Source: RYN-230 sp963782185 (GTDB lineage: Bacteria; Actinomycetota; Actinomycetes; Streptosporangiales; Streptosporangiaceae). From it: a stretch of 64,000 bases of DNA. The DNA is taken from assembly GCA_963782185.1 (NCBI GenBank), contig CAWAJB010000033.1, positions 6,194 to 70,193 of the forward strand, given 5' to 3'. The notes under the pieces were generated by a model. It worked only from the letters and a program-made list of their open reading frames with translations. It made no database searches and had not been told where the DNA came from. Position numbers and translations under genes: made by a program. Shown here in pieces: positions 9,428 to 17,877 of this stretch (its first letter is position 1; every line of letters starts with the position of its first letter).

Positions 9428-10135
9428 TCACTCCCCTGGCCAGGCCCAGTAGAGGGCGGTCGCGTCGTCGCGGGCCTTGGACCGGGGCCAGCGGGCCCCG
9501 TCCGGGTCGCTATCCTCAGCGGCCCGGACCTGGCGGATGAGCCCGCCCGGCCCGTGGTCACGCAGGACGGTCACCAGGGCAGGCCAGCCGATCTGGTGGT
9601 AGACATCGGCGATACGGGCGGCGCCGTCGCTGAGCAGGGCGATCCCGTGCAGGCCGCCGGGGGGCAGGACCGTGGTGCGGGCCTGCCCGGCCGCGTCCGG
9701 GTCGGTGCTGGCCGCCCGGTGCGGGTCGGTGAGCACCACCGGATCACGGTCCCCGCCGTAGTCGGCCACGATGAGGGAGTCCGACAGCGCGAGCAGCTCG
9801 AACCCGTCCGGGGCCGCCCGGACCGCGGTCACGGTGGACGCCGGGGTGGACGGATTGGCCAGGTCACAGGTTTTCTCGTGGCGGCCCCGGACCTCGGCGA
9901 TAGCCCCGGCCAGCGCGTCGCCGAGCGGCGGGGGCGGATCAGCGGTGATCGCCGCCAGGAAGGCCGTGCCCAGGCTCCGGGCGTACCAGGCGACCCCGTG
10001 CAGGCAGCCGGTATCGGCTCCGCGCGGGGTGGTGGTGCAGCCGTCCAGCAGCACCGCCGCCCCCGGCGCGGCCGCCGCGAAATCCTCGTTGGGCCAGCCC
10101 GGTGTGCCGGGGTCGGTGGCCAGCGCGATGCGCAT
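9428..10135 (-). CDS. PP2C-like protein phosphatase
   Basis: A 235-residue protein with the metal-site motifs of the PP2C family in order: ATDPGTPGWPNEDF, VLLDGC, ALLSDGAARIAD and a C-terminal DDATALYWAW. These Asp residues normally bind two Mn/Mg ions for Ser/Thr phosphatase activity. The frame extends further upstream, but the ATG at 10135 has GAGGAG 9 bp upstream and starts exactly at the conserved MRIALATDPG. In the second motif the usual small residue after Gly is Cys. No kinase is adjacent, so the partner is unknown. A short coding-like remnant lies 13 bp upstream on the same strand. Confidence 0.72.
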   Translation of the reverse strand: MRIALATDPGTPGWPNEDFAAAAPGAAVLLDGCTTTPRGADTGCLHGVAWYARSLGTAFLAAITADPPPPLGDALAGAIAEVRGRHEKTCDLANPSTPASTVTAVRAAPDGFELLALSDSLIVADYGGDRDPVVLTDPHRAASTDPDAAGQARTTVLPPGGLHGIALLSDGAARIADVYHQIGWPALVTVLRDHGPGGLIRQVRAAEDSDPDGARWPRSKARDDATALYWAWPGE

Positions 10136-10148
10136 CCGCTGCTGCTCC

Positions 10149-10319
10149 TCAGATGGGGCGGGGCTCGACCGGCTCCTGGGTGTAACCGCCGCCGGCGGGC
10201 CGGGCCCGGTACACCTCACGGCGGGGCTGGCCAGGGAAATCGTCGTGCACGCCGTCACTGTACGGGATCAGCCCGAGGCCGCCGGTGAACGGGTCGAGGC
10301 GGTCGCGGAAGCCGGCTAG
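10149..10319 (-). other. Short coding-like stretch, possible small protein or gene remnant
   Basis: This frame ends with a TGA 13 bp before the phosphatase start and has a strong G/C third-position pattern over its last 50 codons (ending GGGYTQEPVEPRPI). No convincing start or ribosome site is visible; a GTG about 37 codons from the end is possible. It may encode a small protein coupled to the phosphatase or be the 3' end of a lost gene. I do not recognise it. Confidence 0.3.
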
Positions 10320-10377
10320 GCACCGTCCGCCGAGATCACCCGCTAGCGGCCTTGCTACGCGCCCGCGGCCCGGCGGG

Positions 10378-10989
10378 TCATGACTCCGGCGCGGAACGCT
10401 CGATGACGGCCAGCCAGGCCTGGGCTTCCGAAGCACCCTCGAAGCTGTGGATCGCGAACGTCTCGGCGGTGATGCTGGCGACGGCCCAGCCGTCGTGGAA
10501 CGCGGTGACCAGCTCGTCCTGGCTGACCCGGCGCGGGCCCATCGTGCCCGGCTGCCGGTCGCTGAAGCACATCAGGTAGCAGGTCGCACCCGGCCGCATC
10601 ACTGCCGCCAGGCTGGCTACGTACCGGGTCCGGTCCGCGTCGTCGAACACGTGGAACACCCCGCTGTCCACCACCGTGTCGAACGTCTGGCCCAGCCGGC
10701 CGAGGTCCAGCACGTCCGCGACCTCGAACCGGGCCGTGCTGCCCCGCTCAGCAGCCTTGCCCCGGGCCTTCGCGATGGCGGCCGGCGCGACGTCCACGCC
10801 CAGCGCCTCGGCGCCGTGCGCCGCCGCCATCATCGTGTTCTCCCCCGTTCCGCAGCCCGCGTCGAGGAGCAGGCCGCGGAGCAGGCCCTGCTCCGCGAGG
10901 CGGGTGAAGACCGGCTGCGGCCGGCCGATGTCCCACGGCGGCGGCAGGTCGGCCACGTACACGGCGTCCCATCCGGGCTGACTCGTCAT
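10378..10989 (-). CDS. Class I SAM-dependent methyltransferase
   Basis: A 203-residue Rossmann-fold methyltransferase. Motif I is LLLDAGCGTGENTMMAA, followed by ALGVDVAP (the acidic residue binding the SAM ribose), FEVADVLDL and DTVVDSGVFHVFDD. The N-terminal LPPPWDIGRPQPVF segment is common in small actinobacterial methyltransferases related to the thiopurine/halide methyltransferase group. The substrate cannot be read from sequence. It lies between lexA and the phosphatase on the same strand but is separated from both, so operon membership is unclear. Confidence 0.82.
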   Translation of the reverse strand: MTSQPGWDAVYVADLPPPWDIGRPQPVFTRLAEQGLLRGLLLDAGCGTGENTMMAAAHGAEALGVDVAPAAIAKARGKAAERGSTARFEVADVLDLGRLGQTFDTVVDSGVFHVFDDADRTRYVASLAAVMRPGATCYLMCFSDRQPGTMGPRRVSQDELVTAFHDGWAVASITAETFAIHSFEGASEAQAWLAVIERSAPES

Positions 10990-11034
10990 CGCCCAACTCT
11001 GCCCTTCTCCGGCCGGAGCCTCAACCCCCGATCG

Positions 11035-11820
11035 TCACCGGACCCGCCGCAGGACGCTGACCACCTTGCCGAGGATCCTGGCCCCATCCCCGGCGATGGG
11101 GGTGAACGCCGGATTGTGCGGGATGAGCCAGACGTGCCCATCGGACATCCGGTAGCTCTTGACCGTGGCCTCCCCGTCGATCATGGCGGCGACGATCTCC
11201 CCGTTCTCGGCCACCTGCTGGTCGCGGACGACGACCCAGTCGCCATCGGCGATGGCCGCATCGATCATGGAATCGCCGACCACCCTGAGCAGGAACAGGT
11301 CACCCTCGCCCACCAGCTGCTTCGGCAGCGGGAAAACGTCCTCGACCGACTGCCTGGCATCCTTCGGGTAGCCCGCCGCGATCTCCCCGACCAGCGGCAC
11401 GTAGGCCGCGTTCTGCGCGCCTGCCGCACCCCGCGCCTCCGGAGCGCGGGCGGCCGCGCCGGGGCCGCGGGTCTTCCCGGTCCCCCGGGAGGCAGCGGCC
11501 CGGGCCGCGCCGCTCGCCTGGCGGGACTCGATGACCTCGATGACCGGCGGGGACGGTGCCCGCACCACGGAGGTCCGCGCCTGCCCGGATGCGCCACTCA
11601 GCCATCCCTTCTGCCGGAGCCCGGTCAGGTGGTGCTGCACACCGGACGGGCCCAGCCCGACGACCCGGCCGATCTCCCGGACGCTCGGCCCGTACTGGTG
11701 CTCCTGCCGGAATCCCTCGATGGCCTGGAGCACGTCGCGCTGGCGCGGCGTGAGATCGCGCGCCGGTTCCGGTTCACCCGGCTCGTGAGCCTGCGGATTG
11801 CCGCTCGTGCTGCTGATCAT
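11035..11820 (-). CDS. lexA: LexA SOS repressor with an extended linker
   Basis: A 261-residue LexA. The winged-helix domain carries LTPRQRDVLQAIEGFRQEH and PSVREIGRVVGLG. The C-terminal S24 self-cleavage domain has the Ala-Gly scissile bond in VGEIAAGYP (about 148), the catalytic Ser in VVGDSMIDAAI (about 183) and the Lys in GEATVKSY (about 221). Upon DNA damage RecA-ssDNA triggers cleavage and SOS genes are released. The linker between the domains is unusually long (about 60 residues, Ala/Arg/Gly-rich). The frame is open 29 codons further up, but the ATG at 11820 has GGAGG at the right distance and lies downstream of the SOS box. It could be a second LexA-like protein if the genome has another copy. 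Confidence 0.92.
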   Translation of the reverse strand: MISSTSGNPQAHEPGEPEPARDLTPRQRDVLQAIEGFRQEHQYGPSVREIGRVVGLGPSGVQHHLTGLRQKGWLSGASGQARTSVVRAPSPPVIEVIESRQASGAARAAASRGTGKTRGPGAAARAPEARGAAGAQNAAYVPLVGEIAAGYPKDARQSVEDVFPLPKQLVGEGDLFLLRVVGDSMIDAAIADGDWVVVRDQQVAENGEIVAAMIDGEATVKSYRMSDGHVWLIPHNPAFTPIAGDGARILGKVVSVLRRVR

Positions 11821-11877
11821 GGGACCTCCGCCTGGGCGGTGTGCGTCCTGCGACGCTAGCAGGCCCCAGATCATTTG

Positions 11878-11893
11878 TCGAACGTAATTTCGA
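11878..11893. promoter_or_regulatory. SOS (LexA) box upstream of lexA
   Basis: TCGAACGTAATTTCGA matches the actinobacterial consensus TCGAAC-N4-GTTCGA at 11 of 12 fixed positions. It is 58 bp upstream of the lexA start, next to an A/T-rich TAATAT that could be the -10 region on the minus strand. This indicates the usual LexA autorepression. Confidence 0.78.
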
Positions 11894-11906
11894 TGCATAT
11901 TATCCA

Positions 11907-11922
11907 ACGAACGTGTCGTCGA
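11907..11922. promoter_or_regulatory. Weaker second SOS-like box
   Basis: ACGAACGTGTCGTCGA keeps the spacing of the box above but has three mismatches to TCGAAC-N4-GTTCGA. It is 29 bp from the first box and could be a low-affinity cooperative site, or chance. Confidence 0.35.
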
Positions 11923-12013
11923 TCCGGCGTTCTAACGCTAGTCCTCCCGGGCTGCCGGCGCCAGCCGGCTCGCGGCCGGCCGCATGCTGGACGCGACCCG
12001 GGCCGCCGCCGGG

Positions 12014-14443
12014 CTACTCGCTGCGCAGGACCTGGCCAGCGTGCAGGCGCGCCGCGCGCCGCTGCGGCCAGGCGGCCAGCGAGTTCGCGGCGAGCAGGGC
12101 GGCCGGGCCGATCAGGAGCAGGGCCGCCAGGGCCACCGGCGGGTGATAGGCCAGCGGGGTGAAACCGGCCACCGTGCGCCAGATGGCCCGGCCGAGCGCG
12201 ATGCCCAGCGGCACCCCGAACAGCAGGCCGATCACGGCCAGCAGGCTGGCCTGGGTGGTCACCACCAGCCGTGCCTGGCCCGGGGTGATCCCCAGGGCGC
12301 GGAGCACCGCCAGATCGTGACGCCGGCGCCGGACGGCAATGGACAGGGCGTGACCGACCGCGCTGACGGCCAGCAGGGCCAGGAACGCGCTCAGCGCGAC
12401 CGGCAGCAGCTCCAGGTCCTTGATCTCCTGAACCTCCGGCATCGGGGCGGGCGGCGTGAACCTGAACGCCTTGCCGCCATGGATCGCTCTCGCCGCCGCG
12501 TCGAGGCGGCCTGCGACCGCCGCCACATCCGCCCCCGGTCGCAGGGACACGGTCGCGACATGGAACTTGAAGGCGTAGTTCGCGCCGTGGAAAATCCGGT
12601 CGTAGCCGCCGGGAGTGAGCCAGGCTCCGTCCGCGTACCCGTTGTGCGGCCCCACCGGGACGAAGCCGATGCCGGTAACCCGCACCGGCTTTGCGGCGGT
12701 GCCGCCGCCGGTGAGCCGGACCACGGAGCCCATTCCGGCGTGCAGGTCCTGCGCGGTGGTCGGGGCGAGCACGATCTCGTCCGGCCGGGCGGGCATCCGC
12801 CCGGCCGTGAGCACCACGGACGGCCGCTTGCCGCCCACCGGGGCGTAGGTAAAGCTCTCGACAGAGACCTGACCGGACGCGGACTGCGCGCCGCCGATGC
12901 GCGCGTCGTCCACCCCGGTCACGTCGCGGTCCGCGGCCACGGCCCGCAGGACGCGGCTGGCCGGCCCGAAGTCCTGCCCGTTCAGGCCGAGGAATGTGCC
13001 CAGCTGCCAGGTCTGCCCGAACCGCTCCGGGTGGCTGGCCGCATCGGAGACACCGGCGGAGAAGGTGAAGGCGGCCAGCACCCCGAGCACTCCGACGACC
13101 GCGCCCACCAGGGCGGACCGGACCGGCACCGAGGACCGCCCGCGGCCGGGCTCGAGCGCGAACCTGGCCCCCACCACCAGCGGGACGGGGAAGTTCACCG
13201 CGGCCAGCGCCGCCACGATCGCGGACCGGCGCTGTGGTGCCTGCCGCCGCCCCGCGGCCAGCGCCACCGCCGCCACGGCCGCGGAACCGGCCAGGACCAG
13301 CAGCGGCACCAGGACCCATCCGGGACCCAGGACGAGCCAGTCCGCGTCGAAACCGGGGTGCGGCTCGGCGATGGACGCCATGCCGATCGGCATCCAGCGC
13401 GAAGCCACGATGGCGCCCGCCACGCCCAGCGTGCTGCCCGCCACCCCGGCCAGGGCGGGTCCGGCCGAGGCGGCGGCGATGGCCTGCCCCCGGGTCATGC
13501 CCAGCGCCTGGAGCACCTGGAGATCCGCCACGGTGGCCGAGGTGTACCGGGCGACGGACTGGCCGATCAGGAACAGCGCGGCCGCCAGCGCCGCGAGCCC
13601 GAAGGCCAGCAGGCAGGCGGCCTCGTACGCGGACACCTTGTGGATGGGAACGCCGATTTGCTGCACGTTGTCCCAGACGTCGATGTCCGACCGCCCCGTC
13701 ACCCGTTTCAGGTCGGCACGGAAGGCCGGGATCGCGCTCTGGCCGCCCTTGAGCCGGACCAGCGCGTTGATGTACGCCTGCCCGTTCGTGCCCATCATGT
13801 TGGTGCGATACCGGGTGAACAGGGCGGGCGTGGTGAGGATCCCGCCGGGCGATCCGGGCGTGTCCGCGTCGAGGGCCCACGGGGAACGGCCCTCCCCCAC
13901 GATGCGGGCCCGGATCTTCGGGCCGCGCGGCGGCCCGGTGGTCCCGTCGTACTCGTGGTTGGCCTGCTGCGGGCTGGCCAGCTCCAGGGTCAGCGTGTCG
14001 CCCACGTGCTTGCCGTACGTCGCGGCGAACTTGGGCGTGACGATCACCTCGTCGGTGCGGCGCGGGTTGAACAGCCGTCCGGCCACGATCACGGGCCGCT
14101 CGATGGTCCGGGTCATCTGGTCATCGGCCAGCGGGAACCCCGTGCTGGCCCCGCTGTAGCCCTGGGCCTCGTAACCGAACACCACCGGGAACTTGGTCAG
14201 CGCGGTGACCTCGGGCAGGGCCGCGACCCTGGCCCAGTTGAACCCCGGCTGGTTGGGCAGCACGGTGGCGGTGGCCGGCAGCGTGCGGGCCCAGAGCCGG
14301 TCGAACGCGGTCTGGCCGCGGCGCGCACCCGCGATGGAGGTCAGGACCGTCGCGGTGGCCAGGGCGATGAGCAGGGCCAGGACGGCCAGCGACCGCCAGC
14401 GCCGCCACGCGTCCAGCCGCAGCCAGGTCATGGTAATCAGCAT
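12014..14443 (-). CDS. FtsX/MacB-type ABC transporter permease
   Basis: An 809-residue permease with two FtsX-like halves. The first membrane segment is LAVLALLIALATATVLTSI, followed by a long extracytoplasmic domain (about residues 45-250). There is then a block of membrane segments, a second extracytoplasmic domain (about 440-640) and a final set including LARVTTQASLLAVIGLLFG-like helices near the C-terminus. The pattern RRRRHDLAVLRALGITPGQ is the typical coupling region of MacB/LolC-type permeases. Such proteins act in lipoprotein, peptide or cell-wall hydrolase control. The ATG at 14443 has AGGGGGG 8 bp upstream. No ATPase subunit gene is adjacent, so the partner must be encoded elsewhere. 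Confidence 0.85.
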   Translation of the reverse strand: MLITMTWLRLDAWRRWRSLAVLALLIALATATVLTSIAGARRGQTAFDRLWARTLPATATVLPNQPGFNWARVAALPEVTALTKFPVVFGYEAQGYSGASTGFPLADDQMTRTIERPVIVAGRLFNPRRTDEVIVTPKFAATYGKHVGDTLTLELASPQQANHEYDGTTGPPRGPKIRARIVGEGRSPWALDADTPGSPGGILTTPALFTRYRTNMMGTNGQAYINALVRLKGGQSAIPAFRADLKRVTGRSDIDVWDNVQQIGVPIHKVSAYEAACLLAFGLAALAAALFLIGQSVARYTSATVADLQVLQALGMTRGQAIAAASAGPALAGVAGSTLGVAGAIVASRWMPIGMASIAEPHPGFDADWLVLGPGWVLVPLLVLAGSAAVAAVALAAGRRQAPQRRSAIVAALAAVNFPVPLVVGARFALEPGRGRSSVPVRSALVGAVVGVLGVLAAFTFSAGVSDAASHPERFGQTWQLGTFLGLNGQDFGPASRVLRAVAADRDVTGVDDARIGGAQSASGQVSVESFTYAPVGGKRPSVVLTAGRMPARPDEIVLAPTTAQDLHAGMGSVVRLTGGGTAAKPVRVTGIGFVPVGPHNGYADGAWLTPGGYDRIFHGANYAFKFHVATVSLRPGADVAAVAGRLDAAARAIHGGKAFRFTPPAPMPEVQEIKDLELLPVALSAFLALLAVSAVGHALSIAVRRRRHDLAVLRALGITPGQARLVVTTQASLLAVIGLLFGVPLGIALGRAIWRTVAGFTPLAYHPPVALAALLLIGPAALLAANSLAAWPQRRAARLHAGQVLRSE

Positions 14444-14717
14444 GGCCTGCCCCCCTGGCCGGGCATGCGGCCATGAGCTGCCACCCGGGTCACGCACCCC
14501 ACGCCCTCCACGAGTACGAGTAGATGGCCGGGCCCGGGTCCGCCGCAAGGGTGCCGGGACGACCGGTCTGCGGTGGGTACCCCTACCGGAGAGCGGTCGT
14601 GGTGGCATCCCGGTACCCGTCTCCCCGCGGGGCCACGGCCAGCCGGCCACGGCGGTCCGCCCGGTCCTGGACCGCGACCAGGGCGCGGTCCGCCCGCCGT
14701 CCTGCCACCATGAGACC

Positions 14718-15104
14718 GTGATCGGACGTCTTCACCACGTCATCGTGGACTGCCCTGACCCGGCCGCGCTGGCCGCGTTCTACTCCGAGCTGCTCGGGCT
14801 GCCCGTCACCTGGCGGGAGGACGACTTCGCGGTCGTCTCGGCCGACGACACCACCTCGGGGATCGGCTTCCAGCTGGCACCGGACTTCCAGCCGCCGCGG
14901 TGGCCAGACCCGGACCGGCCCCAGCAGATGCACTTCGACGTCATGGTCGATGACGTCGAGGCCGCCGCGCCGCGGGTGCTGGCGCTGGGAGCCCGGCCGC
15001 TGCCCGGCGGGGACAGCCACTCCCCCGTGTACGCCGACCCGGCCGGCCATCCGTTCTGCCTGATCCCGCGCCCGCACTGGGCCCCGCCCATCGACGCTGG
15101 CTAG
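14718..15104 (+). CDS. VOC (glyoxalase/bleomycin-resistance-like) family protein
   Basis: A 128-residue protein of the vicinal-oxygen-chelate fold with two beta-alpha-beta-beta-beta modules. HHVIVDCPDPAALAAFYSEL is the first module start with the metal-type His; QMHFDVMVDDVEAAAPRVLA is the second; SPVYADPAGHPFCLI is the C-terminal strand with the conserved Asp-Pro-x-Gly-His. Actinomycetes have many of these and substrates cannot be predicted. The GTG at 14718 is chosen because the nearby ATG runs into a stop after three codons and the GTG gives the normal N-terminus. The ribosome site is weak. Confidence 0.75.
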   Translation: MIGRLHHVIVDCPDPAALAAFYSELLGLPVTWREDDFAVVSADDTTSGIGFQLAPDFQPPRWPDPDRPQQMHFDVMVDDVEAAAPRVLALGARPLPGGDSHSPVYADPAGHPFCLIPRPHWAPPIDAG

Positions 15105-15166
15105 AGGGCCGGCTCTCCCGGGCACGGCTTCTCCCCGGGCACCGGCTCTCGCCGTAGAGTGTGCCC

Positions 15167-15844
15167 ATGACGGGCGAATTGCGGCCGGCCGACCACGGCC
15201 CGGACCCGGTGCCCCGCGGTGAGCTGCGGGTCTCGTATGAAGACCGGGACCGGGTGGCCGAGGAGCTGCGGGTGGCCGCCGGTGACGGCCGGCTGACCGC
15301 CGAGGAACTCGACGAGCGCCTGGAGGTGGCACTGACCGCGCGCACCTACGCCGAGCTCGCCTCGGTCACGAAGGACCTCCCCTCCGCCGCCGGGAGAATG
15401 CTGGGCGCCCCGGCCCCCAAGGACCTCGTCCGCATCGACTGCCAGTCCTCCGCCGTGGAACGCACCGGGCCGTGGCTCGTCCCGCGCCGGATGGAGGTCC
15501 GCGTCAAGAGCGGCGTCGTGACCCTGGACTTCACCGAGGCCGTGATCACGCAGCCGTCACTGCCCATCGATGCCGACGTGGGCTCGGGGGTGCTCCGGCT
15601 GGTGATCAAGCCCGGCATCGTGGTCGACATGGACGACGTGGCCGTCCGCAGCGGCAGCCTGGAGGTCAGGGCCCCCTGGAGCCCGGACGGGTCCCTGCTG
15701 CGGATCCAGGTGTCCGGCAAGGTGGGCAGCGGCTGCATCGCCGCGCGGCCGGGGCGTCCGCCACGCCCTCCGCGGCCGCCCCGGCGCACGTTCTGGCAGT
15801 GGCTGACCCGCCAGCCCCGGCCCCGCCCCGCCATCGGGCGCTGA
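15167..15844 (+). CDS. DUF1707 domain protein
   Basis: A 225-residue protein with an N-terminal DUF1707 (SHOCT-like) motif: ELRVSYEDRDRVAEELRVAA and RLTAEELDERLEVALTARTY, about residues 17-65. The middle is beta-rich and resembles the YvlB/LiaF-like domain often fused to DUF1707. The C-terminus is a basic, Pro-rich tail without a membrane helix. The function of the family is unknown; members are often linked to membrane-stress responses. TAGAGT lies just upstream of the ATG at 15167 with no Shine-Dalgarno, so translation from a leaderless transcript is likely. The 3' end is part of a 47-bp tandem duplication. Confidence 0.72.
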   Translation: MTGELRPADHGPDPVPRGELRVSYEDRDRVAEELRVAAGDGRLTAEELDERLEVALTARTYAELASVTKDLPSAAGRMLGAPAPKDLVRIDCQSSAVERTGPWLVPRRMEVRVKSGVVTLDFTEAVITQPSLPIDADVGSGVLRLVIKPGIVVDMDDVAVRSGSLEVRAPWSPDGSLLRIQVSGKVGSGCIAARPGRPPRPPRPPRRTFWQWLTRQPRPRPAIGR

Positions 15845-15905
15845 CCCCGCACCCCCGCCAGCCCCGGCCCCGCGCCGCCATCGGGCGCTGACCCCGCACC
15901 CCCGC
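15812..15905 (+). repeat. 47-bp tandem duplication covering the DUF1707 stop codon
   Basis: Two adjacent copies, 15812-15858 and 15859-15905, differ at about one base. Each contains CCATCGGGCGCTGACCCCGC, so the stop codon and the preceding Ala-Ile-Gly-Arg codons are duplicated downstream of the functional stop. It looks like a recent replication-slippage event. Confidence 0.75.
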
Positions 15906-15930
15906 CCGGCCCCGGGCCGTGCTCCCGCGC

Positions 15931-16821
15931 CTATCCGGGCGGCTCGCGGGCGAAGGCCTGCCTGCTGTGCACCAGGAGCTCACGCAGGGCCGGGCCCTCG
16001 CCCGGCGCCCAGACCAGGGCCAGCAGCGACGGGATCCCGATGTCCTCGATGGGCACCGCGGCCAGCTGGCCGGAGAAGTCGGCCGCCATGGTCTCGGCCA
16101 GGATGGCCGCGCCCAGCCCGCGCCCGGCCAGGTCGGCGACCGCGCCGGGCGCGCTGGCCTGGAACGCGATATCCGGCCGTAGCGCCTGGGCGGCGCAGGA
16201 CTGATCGAACACAGCGCGCACCCCGGTCCCCGGGGGCAGGCTGACGATCGGGTACCTGGTGACCTCGGCCAGGGTGACGGCGTCCCGGCCCGCGAGCGGA
16301 TGGCCGGGCGGCACCGCCGCCACGAGGCCGTCGCTGACGATGGTGAGCGCCTCCAGCCCATCCGGCGGGGCACCGGCCGCCCCGATCAGCGCCAGGTCGG
16401 CCGGGCCGGCCCGGACGCGCTCGACGAGCCAGTCGGAGTCGCCTTCCTCCAGGGCGATCTCGACGCCCGGATGGGCGAGGTGGAACGCGGCGAGCGCGTC
16501 GAACAGCGGGGTGACGGTGCAGGCGGTCACCATCCCGACCACGATCCGGCCGGAGAGCAGCCCGGTGACGTCGTCCACCGACTGCCGGACGGTAGCCGCG
16601 GCGGCGAGCGCGGCCCGGGCGTGCGGCAGCGCCGCCGCCCCGGCCCCCGTCAGCGTGGCCACCCGGCCCGACCGGTCGATGAGGGTCGCGCCGAGATCCC
16701 GCTCGAGCTGGCGGATCTGGGCGCTCACCCCCGACTGGCTGACGTGCACGCGCTGCGCGGCACGGGTGAAGTTCGCCTCCTCGGCGACCGCCACGAAGTA
16801 CTCCAGTTGCCGAAGTTCCAT
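15931..16821 (-). CDS. LysR family transcriptional regulator
   Basis: A 296-residue LTTR. The N-terminal winged helix reads ELRQLEYFVAVAEEANFTRA and RVHVSQSGVSAQIRQLERDL; the periplasmic-binding-like effector domain follows (IVVGMVTACTVTPLFDALA onward). It is divergent from the SnoaL-like gene at 16944 and is likely to regulate it and itself. The ATG at 16821 lacks a Shine-Dalgarno, but a TAGAAT sits 8 bp upstream on the minus strand, consistent with a near-leaderless mRNA. A perfect ATAAC-N11-GTTAT element overlaps this start codon. Confidence 0.88.
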   Translation of the reverse strand: MELRQLEYFVAVAEEANFTRAAQRVHVSQSGVSAQIRQLERDLGATLIDRSGRVATLTGAGAAALPHARAALAAAATVRQSVDDVTGLLSGRIVVGMVTACTVTPLFDALAAFHLAHPGVEIALEEGDSDWLVERVRAGPADLALIGAAGAPPDGLEALTIVSDGLVAAVPPGHPLAGRDAVTLAEVTRYPIVSLPPGTGVRAVFDQSCAAQALRPDIAFQASAPGAVADLAGRGLGAAILAETMAADFSGQLAAVPIEDIGIPSLLALVWAPGEGPALRELLVHSRQAFAREPPG

Positions 16822-16840
16822 AACCACTGATTCTAGTTAT
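16820..16840. promoter_or_regulatory. LysR-type T-N11-A inverted repeat
   Basis: ATAAC and GTTAT form perfect 5-bp arms separated by exactly 11 bp, the geometry of LysR-family recognition sites. It overlaps the start codon and the putative -10 of the lysR gene and lies 104 bp before the divergent SnoaL-like gene. Autorepression together with control of the neighbour is the natural reading. Confidence 0.6.
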
Positions 16841-16943
16841 AAGAAAAACAATCTGTTGGACTTCTCATGAGGACCTGGGCAGGCTGGGTAGGACACGGAC
16901 TCGGATACGCACGCGGCCGCACCGGCCGCGGGAACGGAGGATC

Positions 16944-17306
16944 ATGCCCGCCCAGGAGAAAGCCCGCCAGCCGGAGGATCTCACCCGCCTGTTCGTGGCG
17001 CGCGCCAACGCTGGCGACGCGGCGGGGATCGCCGCCCTCTACGAGAACGCCGCGGTGATGGCGTACCCGCCGGGCAGCCAGACGACAGGCCGCGAGGCGA
17101 TCCAGGCCCTGTGGGAGAAGGTCCTGGCCAGCCCGCCGCGGTTCGAGCCGGAACCGCCGCTGCCCACCCTGGTGAGCGGGGACATCGCGCTGACCGCCAC
17201 CGTGGCCCGCGACGGCACCGGGGTCCGGGTGCAGGTGGCCCGCAGGCAGTCCGACGGGACCTGGCTCCGCCTGCTCGACCAGCCCGAACTGAATCCTCAG
17301 GCCTAA
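16944..17306 (+). CDS. SnoaL-like / NTF2-fold protein
   Basis: A 120-residue protein of the cone-shaped NTF2-like fold. LTRLFVARANAGDAAGIAALYE is the first helix pair, VMAYPPGSQTTGREAIQALW the following strand and helix, and the C-terminus gives the usual beta-sheet (DIALTATVARDGTGVRVQVA, WLRLLDQP). Proteins like this are small isomerases, cyclases or binding proteins, or of unknown role. GGAGGATC directly precedes the ATG. The divergent LysR regulator is probably its controller; its effector is unknown. Confidence 0.72.
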   Translation: MPAQEKARQPEDLTRLFVARANAGDAAGIAALYENAAVMAYPPGSQTTGREAIQALWEKVLASPPRFEPEPPLPTLVSGDIALTATVARDGTGVRVQVARRQSDGTWLRLLDQPELNPQA

Positions 17307-17539
17307 CCCCGGCCCCACCCGGGCTCACGCGGGCCCGGGTGCGGAACCGTCTGTTCGCCGCACGGTCATGCTCCCGTCCACGCGCTCGTGTGCCGCGGCA
17401 CCTTCGACTGGTCTGTCCGCCGAACCCAGCCCGCTGCCTGAATCGCGGACGGGCAAGGCCACCCCCGCGCCCCCTGCCGCCCGAAGACCCCCGGTCACCT
17501 CCCGGCTGGCCGCGTGCGGGCAGGGGCCGCGCCCACCTA

Positions 17540-17599
17540 TCACGTAAGCGGTGCCTGAAATACCGGGCAAACCGGACACCACGTGCACCGCTTACGTGA
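17540..17599. repeat. 15-bp perfect inverted repeat with 30-bp loop
   Basis: TCACGTAAGCGGTGC at 17540-17554 is the exact reverse complement of 17585-17599. The second arm runs into a further palindrome, GTGACATGTCAC (17596-17607). It is in the 571-bp gap between the SnoaL-like gene and the aldo/keto reductase, which otherwise contains only GC-rich DNA and the element at 17764. It could be a terminator stem, an operator pair, or the ends of a small palindromic element. Confidence 0.7.
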
Positions 17600-17763
17600 C
17601 ATGTCACCCCGGCCCATGATCAATGTGACCCAGGGTGCACGTGTGGCGGTCGTTCGCCGGGAGGGCGGGCTTCGCCTCGGGAGGGCCGGCCCGGCGGCGG
17701 CGGCGCGCGGGTCAGCCGGCGGACGTGGCGGGGTCGGGGCCGGCCCGGGGCGGGTCAGCCGAA

Positions 17764-17805
17764 CGTGGACGCAAATGGCTGCCCTGGCCGCCATTTCCGT
17801 CCACG
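17764..17805. repeat. REP-like palindromic element, copy 1
   Basis: CGTGGACGCAAATGGC (17764-17779) pairs with 17790-17805 at 15 of 16 positions around a 10-bp GC-rich loop. A near-identical copy is at 35041-35080, also intergenic. The two share nearly all of a 40-bp core, loop included. Confidence 0.75.
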
Positions 17806-17877
17806 ATCGCCTTGAACGGCGCGGGGGGGTCGCCCTGAACGGCGCGCGGGGGGGCGCGCGCATCCCGCCGCCGGGGG

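Noticed and set aside
9000..9431. 143-codon minus-strand frame between the membrane protein and the phosphatase
   Set aside because: Composition is Arg/Pro/Gly-rich without motifs or ribosome site; treated as non-coding.
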